Shown here piece by piece: positions 59,016-64,000 of a DNA stretch of 64,000 nt (its first letter is position 1; every line of letters starts with the position of its first letter). Origin of the DNA: Sphingomonadales bacterium. Lineage in GTDB: Bacteria; Pseudomonadota; Alphaproteobacteria; Sphingomonadales; Sphingomonadaceae. The notes under the pieces are model-generated. The model did not search any database. It had not been told where the DNA came from and was given only the letters and a program-made list of their open reading frames with translations. A program made the position numbers and the translations under genes. The DNA lies in assembly GCA_017309275.1 (NCBI GenBank), contig JAFKLT010000044.1, positions 24,654 through 88,653 of the forward strand. Direction: 5' to 3'.

Positions 59016-59300
59016 GTGCGTCCTTATCACCTGATTATATCGGGCGCTGGCGCGTCCGAGGCCCGGCGCGTGGATTTCACCGCCGAGAGCCCCGATCATG
59101 CGTTTCAGATCGCCCGCAACGAGGAAGATGGAGTTCATGTCGAACTCTGGGAAGGCGCGAAGCTGCTGGCCCGGATGACCAAGGGCGACGCCAATATCTG
59201 GCAGCTCCTCCCGGTCCGCCCCGACAATATCGTGGCGATCGAGGTCGCGGCGGCGCAGGTCCCGTCCTTGGCACCGGAAGCTCAGCGAAGTTCGGGTTGA
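59016..59300 (+). CDS. Small uncharacterised protein (GTG start)
   Basis: A 94-residue protein starting at GTG 59016 with AGGAG 5 bases before it: MRPYHLIISGAGASEARR, DFTAESPDHAFQIARNEEDGVHVELWEGAKLLARM. It looks like a small alpha/beta sensor or stress protein common in sphingomonads, but has no named function. The 278 bases before it are AT-rich for this region and contain the palindrome GGTTATAACC at 58753. Confidence 0.6.
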   Translation: MRPYHLIISGAGASEARRVDFTAESPDHAFQIARNEEDGVHVELWEGAKLLARMTKGDANIWQLLPVRPDNIVAIEVAAAQVPSLAPEAQRSSG

Positions 59301-59348
59301 ACCGCAACTTGCGGGTTCGGCCGGCGTTGCCGGTAGAAGGAGACTCAC

Positions 59349-59618
59349 TTGGCGACGGAATTCGATCGGGCGATGACTTCGCCGCTGGAGCGCGTCGCGC
59401 GCGTCCTCGCCGGCCATGCGCTGAGCCGCAACGCCGAAGGAGACATGTCCTCGGCGGGCGAGGCGGTCGATGCGCTTTGGGGCGAATATAGCGATGCCGC
59501 GCTCGCGGTCCTCAAGACTCTGCGCGAGCCGAGCGCCGCGATGCTCGCGGTGGGCGATGCGGAGGTCTGGGATCGGATGATCCACGCCGCGATCGAAGAC
59601 GAGACGATCGCCGATTAG
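59349..59618 (+). CDS. Small helical uncharacterised protein (TTG start)
   Basis: An 89-residue, predicted all-helical protein reading from TTG 59349 after a GAAGGAGA site: ATEFDRAMTSPLERVARVLAGHALSRNAEG, then WGEYSDAALAVLKTLREPSAAMLAVGD. No family is recognised. It is 48 bases after the preceding small gene, in the same direction. Its stop overlaps the convergent AlkB stop by 4 nt. Confidence 0.6.
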   Translation: MATEFDRAMTSPLERVARVLAGHALSRNAEGDMSSAGEAVDALWGEYSDAALAVLKTLREPSAAMLAVGDAEVWDRMIHAAIEDETIAD

Positions 59619-60220
59619 CTTTGGTGGAAGGCTGGCTTCAGACTTCGGAACGTGATCGACCAGCGCCGACCGGGCATCGGCGCGATGCTGTGCTCCCAGT
59701 CGTTCCTTACCTCGCCTTGCATATGATAGATCGACCGCGGCGCGAGATCGGCGCTGGCGCGATCGAACCCGCCGGCTCGCCGGCGCCGGAAGCGCATTGT
59801 GGCCGGGGCGCCGAGCGAGAGTCCGATCACATGCTCGAATACCGGCCGATCCCTGTGCCAGCCGATTCCGGCGCCGACGCCATAGTCTATCAGCAGGACC
59901 TGCTCGAGCGCGTCTGCGTCAAGCCTGGCAAATTCGGCGGCGCGGGTCCTGAACGGCTCGATCCATGCGGGGATGGCCTCGCCGCGCGCGAAGCGCCCGG
60001 TCTGGAAATCATAGGTCCAGCCGAACGAGCGCGTCAGCCTTTTGCCCTCCCATTGCTGAAACTGGAATGGCGTGAGCCCTGCCGCCTCGATCTGCCGGAT
60101 GGCTTCGGCTTCTTCGGCCGCGCCGATGATCTCGTCGGCATAGGTGAGGCCGGGAAGCAGGGCCGGGCCGAAGAGGTCGGGCTGGGGCGCGGGCGCCCCG
60201 GCGCTGGCGGCTCGGCTCAC
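59615..60220 (-). CDS. AlkB-like 2OG-Fe(II) dioxygenase
   Basis: A 201-residue AlkB-family demethylase. The substrate and iron elements are FQFQQWEGKRLTRSFGWTYDF, H-x-D in GIGWHRDRPVFEHVIGLSLG, the distal His in DWEHSIAPMPGRRWSITFR, and the Arg pair binding 2-oxoglutarate in that same segment. It repairs alkylated bases or acts on a related substrate. The GTG start overlaps the SRAP gene stop (GTGA), so the two DNA-damage genes are coupled. Confidence 0.9.
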   Translation of the reverse strand: MSRAASAGAPAPQPDLFGPALLPGLTYADEIIGAAEEAEAIRQIEAAGLTPFQFQQWEGKRLTRSFGWTYDFQTGRFARGEAIPAWIEPFRTRAAEFARLDADALEQVLLIDYGVGAGIGWHRDRPVFEHVIGLSLGAPATMRFRRRRAGGFDRASADLAPRSIYHMQGEVRNDWEHSIAPMPGRRWSITFRSLKPAFHQS

Positions 60221-60786
60221 AGGGGCAGGTCGGCCTGGGCGCGCAGCGGCTCGACGCAGAAGCTGTGCCGCGGCGGTTCCTCGAACAGCACCTCGTTCGG
60301 CAGGGTCCCGTCGAGCCAGTGCATCACGTCGCGGCGGTGGATGATGACCCCGTGGCGCGACTGATAGGGGATGATGTCAGCGCCCGCCGCTATGGTGAGG
60401 ATGCGATAGGAGAGCGGCCAGTCCGCGAGCGGCGGATCCCAGATCGCGGCGAGGTAGAAGAAATTGCCGCTGTCGAGCGTCACGCGGTAGCGGTGATCGC
60501 CCGTACCCATCCGGAAATCGGAAGCCGGGATCAGGCAGCGGCGCGCCGGGAAGGCCCGGCCCTCCGTGCGGACGAAGCGATAGTTGATACCGTCGTTGAA
60601 TCTCGGGTCGGAACCCCATACCGCCGTGACCAGTTCGGTCTTGGTCGGATCATCGGTCTTGCGCCGGACGAGCAGCCGCTCGCCGCGGTCTACGGCCTCC
60701 GGATCAAAAGGGGTTGGCGTCAGGGTCACGACTGGAACATAATGAGAACGAAGTTGAGTCGCAAGTGCCAGGGGACGGCCGCACAT
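60217..60786 (-). CDS. SRAP-domain protein (YedK/HMCES family), degenerate active site
   Basis: A 189-residue SRAP protein starting MCGRPLALATQLRSHYVP. Family members cross-link to abasic sites through Cys2, so the start is fixed. Cys2 and the conserved Asn (INYRFVRTEG) are present. The Glu normally in the CLIPADGFYEW motif is missing (CLIPASDFRMG), and the His motif PYHHR is PYQSR here. It may bind abasic DNA without full activity. It is coupled to AlkB downstream. Its start codon overlaps that of the divergent SRAP gene within GCACATGTGC. Confidence 0.88.
   Translation of the reverse strand: MCGRPLALATQLRSHYVPVVTLTPTPFDPEAVDRGERLLVRRKTDDPTKTELVTAVWGSDPRFNDGINYRFVRTEGRAFPARRCLIPASDFRMGTGDHRYRVTLDSGNFFYLAAIWDPPLADWPLSYRILTIAAGADIIPYQSRHGVIIHRRDVMHWLDGTLPNEVLFEEPPRHSFCVEPLRAQADLPL
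60735..60749 (+). promoter_or_regulatory. LexA (SOS) box
   Basis: GAAC-ATAATGA-GAAC is the alphaproteobacterial LexA direct repeat (GTTC-N7-GTTC read on the other strand). It is 35 bases before the plus-strand SRAP ATG and lies inside the coding sequence of the minus-strand SRAP gene. The related box before imuA has the same GAACATAA start. Confidence 0.75.
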
Positions 60787-61402
60787 GTGCAATGATTACA
60801 GGCTCGAGGTCGACATCGCGTCGATCGCCGAGGATTTTGACGGTCTCGAGATCAATATCGACATGCCCGAAGGCGCGCCGAACGTGCCCGCGCGCGAGGA
60901 TGTCCGCATCACCGACACGGCGCCGATCGTGAAGAGCAGCGACGGCGCGGCCGCCGGATCGCTCGTCAACCGGCGCTGGAGCTGGCCGGGGCAAGGCGGC
61001 AAGCCGGTCTATAATGTGCGATCGGAGCGCCGCGATCTCGGCATGCAGCGATGCCTCGTCCTCTGCGACGGCTTCTACGAGTTCACCGACCCCACCGACC
61101 CGGCGCAGAAGCGTTTGGACAAATGGCTGTTCACGATGAAGGATCATCGCTGGTTCTGCATGGCGGGCGTGTGGCGCGACAGCCATGTCGGCGAAGCCTT
61201 CAGCCTCCTGACCATGGATGCCGGTCCCGACGTCGCGCCCTACCACCATCGCCAGATCATCCCGCTCGCGCGCGATCAATGGGCGGCCTGGCTCGATCCG
61301 CGCGTCCCGGCCGACGAGATATTGAAATGGCTCCCCGAGGGGAGCCTCGAGGTATCGCAAGTCTATGGAAAGCCGCCCGCGCAAGGCGCCCTCGCCCTAT
61401 GA
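60785..61402 (+). CDS. SRAP-domain protein (YedK/HMCES family), intact active site
   Basis: A 205-residue SRAP protein, start fixed by Cys2 (MCNDYRLEVDIASIAEDF). The catalytic set is complete: Asn in VYNVRSERRD, Glu in CLVLCDGFYEF, and His in APYHHRQIIPL. It seals abasic sites in single-stranded DNA by a covalent cross-link. A LexA box lies 35 bases upstream and AGGGGA is 11 bases before the ATG. The stop overlaps the DUF1810 start. It is divergent from, and shares its start palindrome with, the other SRAP gene. Confidence 0.92.
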   Translation: MCNDYRLEVDIASIAEDFDGLEINIDMPEGAPNVPAREDVRITDTAPIVKSSDGAAAGSLVNRRWSWPGQGGKPVYNVRSERRDLGMQRCLVLCDGFYEFTDPTDPAQKRLDKWLFTMKDHRWFCMAGVWRDSHVGEAFSLLTMDAGPDVAPYHHRQIIPLARDQWAAWLDPRVPADEILKWLPEGSLEVSQVYGKPPAQGALAL

Positions 61403-61851
61403 CGAAGGAAGACGGGCTCGACCGGTTCGTAGAGGCGCAGGATCAAATCTATGCGCGAGCGCTCGGCGAGATTCGCCGGGGCCATAAGAGTTCGCACTGG
61501 ATGTGGTTCATTTTCCCGCAGCTTACGGGTCTGGGCCGGAGCGCGATGGCGAAGCTTTACGGTCTTGGCGGGGCCGATGAGGCGCAGGCCTATCTCGCGC
61601 ACCCGCTTCTCGGCGCGCGCTATGTCGAATGCGTCGAGGCGCTTCAGGACCTGTCCGCGAGCGATCCGGTGGCCGTCTTTGGCGAGGTGGATGCCACGAA
61701 GCTGCGCTCGTCGCTGACCTTGTTCGAGGCGATGAGCGGGCGTCCGTTGTTCGCGGCCGCGCTCATGCGCTGGTTCGGCGGCGAGCGCGATGCGCGCACA
61801 TTGGCCATGCTGACCGACGCCGGCAACATGATGCCGGAGCGGCTTTCCTAG
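61399..61851 (+). CDS. DUF1810 family protein
   Basis: A 150-residue DUF1810 (YabI/calpastatin-annotated) protein: DGLDRFVEAQDQIYARALGEIRRGHKSSHWMWFIFPQLTGLGRSAMAKLYGL, ending TLAMLTDAGN. The family's RGxKxSHWMWFIFPQ signature is complete. Function is unknown. The ATGA overlap with the SRAP gene suggests an SOS-linked operon. Confidence 0.88.
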   Translation: MTKEDGLDRFVEAQDQIYARALGEIRRGHKSSHWMWFIFPQLTGLGRSAMAKLYGLGGADEAQAYLAHPLLGARYVECVEALQDLSASDPVAVFGEVDATKLRSSLTLFEAMSGRPLFAAALMRWFGGERDARTLAMLTDAGNMMPERLS

Positions 61852-62405
61852 CCCCGCGGATTTCGGAACAGCGGCAGCATCCGGTGCAGCACTTCGTCCT
61901 TGTCGAAGAAGTGATGCTTCAGTGCGCCAAGCACATGGAGCGCGAGCACGACATAGATGGCTTTCACCATGAGCTTGTGCAGGTCGCCTAGCTCGTCGGC
62001 GAGATTGTCGTTCAGCGGCAGGGGAAGGTTGGGCGCGGGCACGGCGCCGTAGAGCGGCACTTCGGGCGCGCCGCCGGCCGACGCCGCAGCCCAGCCGAGG
62101 AGCGGCGCGCCGATCATCAGCCCATAGAAGAGGACATGGGTGGTGCGCGCGAGCAGGCGCTCCCATGCAGGCATGCCGCCCGGAAACGCCGGCCACGGAT
62201 GACCGAACCGCCACCCGAGACGGATGAGGCTGAGCGCGAGGATCGTGATGCCGACCGATTTGTGGAGCTGATAATAGCCGAGCTTTTCGCTGTCGGCGGC
62301 GTCCTCCATCCAGCCGCCGAAGGTCGCATTGGCGATGATGAGAATGGCGATCGTTCAGTGGAGGACGATCGAGACGGTCGAATAGCGGCTGTGATGTTCG
62401 CGCAT
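61848..62405 (-). pseudogene. Cytochrome b561 family protein with in-frame stop
   Basis: Read from the ATG at 62405, the product starts MREHHSRYSTVSIVLH, then TGA at 62355-62357 where the family has Trp (LHW), then continues TIAILIIANATFGGW and the rest of a four-helix b561 of about 185 residues. Haem-binding His residues are in VLH, YYQLHKSVG, THVLFYG and LHVLGALKHH. A restart at the ATG at 62309 would lose the first helix and its His. A single TGG-to-TGA change explains it, so sequencing error or a recent mutation is likely. The function is membrane electron transfer. Confidence 0.8.
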
Positions 62406-62459
62406 GATGTCCTCGGTCAGAGCCTGTTGTTCAAATGCGCGAACGATAGGCCTGTTCCG

Positions 62460-63092
62460 TCAGGCACCGGCTATGTCCTTCTTGGGGGTGAGGATGAGCG
62501 TCCGTCCTTCGACGCGCCAGGCCTCAAGTGCGGACAGGAAGTTCATGCCGAGCACGTCGGTGGTTCCCATACCGGGCGAGATGACGACTTTCAGCTTCAT
62601 CGCTTCGATCCCGCCGATCGTGAGATTGTCCACCGTCCCCGCATCGGCGCGAATGGTGCCGTTCGCCGTCTGCATCAGCAGCGGCACGAGCGTTGCGTCT
62701 GCCTTCACGCCGGCCGCCGCCGCCGTTGCCGGCGACAAGGCGGTCACGGTCGCGCCGCTGTCGACGAGCATGCGGCGCTCGGTTCCGTTGATCATGGCCT
62801 TCGCCCAGAAATGGCCGTCGCGTCCCATCGGAATGCGCACCTCGTCGCCGACGACCTCCTGACGGTCGAGCCCCAGGCTCGCGGTGATGCGCGACAGATT
62901 GGGGTCGAAGGGCGCCTGCTGAAGGATAAGGAAGATACCGAATGCGAGCAGTGCGAACGAGAAAAGCGCGCGGATCACGCGGCCGACATAAGGAATCTTG
63001 AACAGAGTGACGAGGATCAGCGCCGCGCCGACGGCGTAGATCGCGAGCGTCTGCCCGGAGAGGCCAGGCGCAAGGTCGGTGGGAATCGGCAT
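62460..63092 (-). CDS. Retropepsin-like aspartic protease (TIGR02281 family)
   Basis: A 210-residue membrane-anchored protease. Two N-terminal helices (TLAIYAVGAALILVTLF and LFSFALLAFGIFLILQ) lead to a periplasmic clan AA domain with the active-site motif MLVDSGATVTALS (D111) and the flap-side TTDVLGMNFL. Members act as homodimers. The start MPIPTDLAPG at 63092 is preferred to a long Arg-rich upstream extension that overlaps the divergent imuA. The substrate is unknown. Confidence 0.87.
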   Translation of the reverse strand: MPIPTDLAPGLSGQTLAIYAVGAALILVTLFKIPYVGRVIRALFSFALLAFGIFLILQQAPFDPNLSRITASLGLDRQEVVGDEVRIPMGRDGHFWAKAMINGTERRMLVDSGATVTALSPATAAAAGVKADATLVPLLMQTANGTIRADAGTVDNLTIGGIEAMKLKVVISPGMGTTDVLGMNFLSALEAWRVEGRTLILTPKKDIAGA

Positions 63093-63187
63093 ATATTTCC
63101 TCGGCTTTACAGGGCGGAACGTGACGCGGCGCTGAATGATCCACAGCCGCTCGTCGCAGGCGCCTTGACGGACGTTCCGTGCGGGTG

Positions 63188-63202
63188 GAACATAAAGAGA
63201 AC
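63188..63202 (+). promoter_or_regulatory. LexA (SOS) box upstream of imuA
   Basis: GAAC-ATAAAGA-GAAC matches the alphaproteobacterial LexA direct repeat. It lies 18 bases before the imuA ATG. The match to the box at 60735 extends through the shared GGAACATAA, supporting a common SOS control. Confidence 0.85.
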
Positions 63203-63220
63203 ATTCGAGTCGATACCAGC

Positions 63221-63997
63221 ATGAGCATGTTGCCCATTTCTTCGCTCCGGCCGCGTGCCGACGAGCTTGCCGCGCTTCGCGAAGCGGTCGCGCGCGTCGC
63301 CGCGTCGCGCGGTCCCGTGCTGCCGTTCGGCGTCGGCCCGCTCGATCATCTGCTCGCCGGGGGCGGTCTCGACGGCGCTGGCCTTCATGAGGTCGCGGGC
63401 GCGTCAGCGAGCTGGAGCGACGATGCCGCCGCGACGCTGTTTGCCGCCGGGATTGCCGCACGCTTCGCGGCCGCCCCCGGCGTCTCGGCGCTCTGGGCGC
63501 TGACGCGCTTCGATCTCTACGCCCCCGGACTGGAGCAGGCCGGGCTGGGCCCCGACCGGGTCCTTTATGCGCAGGGCCGGACCGACAAGGAATTGCTCGC
63601 GATGTGCGAGGATGCGCTGCGCGATGGCTCGCTTGCCTGCGTCATCGCCGAGGTAAAGGCGGCGGACCAGACGGCGACACGGCGGCTGCAGCTCGCGGCA
63701 TCCGAGGGCAACACGCCCATGCTGCTCTACCGTCGCTATCGGCGCTACGGCCAATGTCCACTCGGCGATCCGTCGCTCGCGATGACCCGCTGGCGCATTG
63801 GAACGCTGCCGTCGGGGCGCCTCGCATCACCGGGCGTCGGGCGCGGGCGCTGGTCGGTCGAGCTCGTCCGCCAGCGCGGCGGGCCGCCTTTCTCCCTCGA
63901 ACTGGAGGCGTGCGATGATCAGGGTCGCCTCGCTCTTCCTGCCGCAGCTCGCAGTCGAGCGATTGCGGCGGGCGGGGCGGCAATACACGCCGCCTGA
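63221..63997 (+). CDS. imuA: ImuA, mutasome accessory protein (RecA-like)
   Basis: A 258-residue protein of the ImuA/SulA-like group, partner of ImuB and DnaE2 in SOS mutagenesis. Typical segments are LPFGVGPLDHLLAGGGLDGAGLHEVAG and FDLYAPGLEQAGLGPDRVLYAQGRTDKELLAMCEDALRDGSLACVIAEV. There are two close starts (MSMLP); the first, at 63221, is used. The 3' end overlaps imuB by 83 nt in another frame, which is common for this pair. A LexA box lies upstream. Confidence 0.9.
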   Translation: MSMLPISSLRPRADELAALREAVARVAASRGPVLPFGVGPLDHLLAGGGLDGAGLHEVAGASASWSDDAAATLFAAGIAARFAAAPGVSALWALTRFDLYAPGLEQAGLGPDRVLYAQGRTDKELLAMCEDALRDGSLACVIAEVKAADQTATRRLQLAASEGNTPMLLYRRYRRYGQCPLGDPSLAMTRWRIGTLPSGRLASPGVGRGRWSVELVRQRGGPPFSLELEACDDQGRLALPAAARSRAIAAGGAAIHAA

Positions 63998-64000
63998 ACC
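63915..64000 (+). CDS. imuB: ImuB, Y-family polymerase-like protein (partial)
   Basis: The frame starting at ATG 63915 reads MIRVASLFLPQLAVERLRRA and onward to the window edge. RVASLFLPQLAVERLRR is the characteristic N-terminus of ImuB, an inactive Y-family polymerase relative that bridges DnaE2 and the sliding clamp. Only 28 codons are visible. Confidence 0.85.
   Translation, partial: MIRVASLFLPQLAVERLRRAGRQYTPPE

Noticed and set aside
1-64000. CRISPR arrays, rRNA operons, insertion sequences
   Set aside because: No regularly spaced repeats, rRNA-like stretches, transposase or terminal inverted repeats were seen in reading the window.

Overview
The window is GC-rich DNA from an alphaproteobacterium, most likely a member of the Sphingomonadaceae (Sphingopyxis, Sphingobium or Novosphingobium type). 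This rests on the protein families present: sphingomonad-style CzcCBA systems with DUF3703, a lasso peptide locus with a dedicated isopeptidase and TonB receptor, a luxR-luxI-phyH quorum-sensing locus, DUF932/DUF736/DUF2493 mobile-element genes, and GTTC-N7-GTTC type LexA boxes. It looks chromosomal (imuA-imuB, HU, cytochrome b561, TerC) with large accessory segments. No rRNA, tRNA, CRISPR array or intact insertion sequence was seen.

Region 1 (1-16.8 kb) is a metal-resistance island. Two czcCBA tripartite efflux operons diverge from a 413-base intergenic region that carries a perfect CadR/PbrR-type (MerR family) operator, but no merR gene lies beside it. The left operon begins with a DUF3703 gene broken by an in-frame stop and runs off the window in czcA. 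The right operon continues through a DUF190 protein, two SRPBCC paralogues around a P1B-4 type metal ATPase, a DsbB/DsbA-like pair and two small envelope proteins. A methyltransferase and an AraC regulator follow on the minus strand.

Region 2 (18.3-24.3 kb) is a plasmid or ICE-type backbone: DUF932, a long ParB-like protein, a Toprim protein and DUF2493. The first two genes share a repeated, apparently structured leader, and the last has a large inverted repeat upstream. DUF736 at 39.2 kb and an EexN-like lipoprotein at 42.1 kb belong to the same kind of element.

Region 3 (24.5-36.5 kb) joins quorum sensing to a lasso peptide locus. LuxR, LuxI, a PhyH dioxygenase and a GntR regulator lead directly into a 40-residue lasso precursor that is absent from routine ORF calls because of its size, an RRE-B2 fusion leader peptidase and a macrolactam synthetase. 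The synthetase is split by one extra G in a G7 tract. Facing it is an ECF sigma / FecR / STN-TonB receptor / lasso isopeptidase operon, the expected system for sensing, importing and linearising the peptide.

Region 4 (39.5-53.4 kb) is a probable defence island: an MNT-HEPN fusion, an HNH + RES pair, an AbiE-like pair whose antitoxin has a nuclease-like N-terminus, a PD-(D/E)XK-STAND-repeat-SEC-C protein coupled to a secreted protein, and a PHP-SMC (TrlF-like) ATPase.

Region 5 (54-64 kb) is housekeeping and stress DNA: a secreted nuclease-family protein, HU, DJ-1/PfpI, YciI, GNAT and PRC-barrel proteins and several small proteins. It ends in a DNA-repair neighbourhood: AlkB, two divergent SRAP genes whose start codons overlap in one palindrome, LexA boxes, and imuA-imuB. 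Cytochrome b561 here carries a TGG-to-TGA stop. The three disrupted genes (DUF3703, lasso cyclase, b561) should be checked against raw reads before being taken as real.
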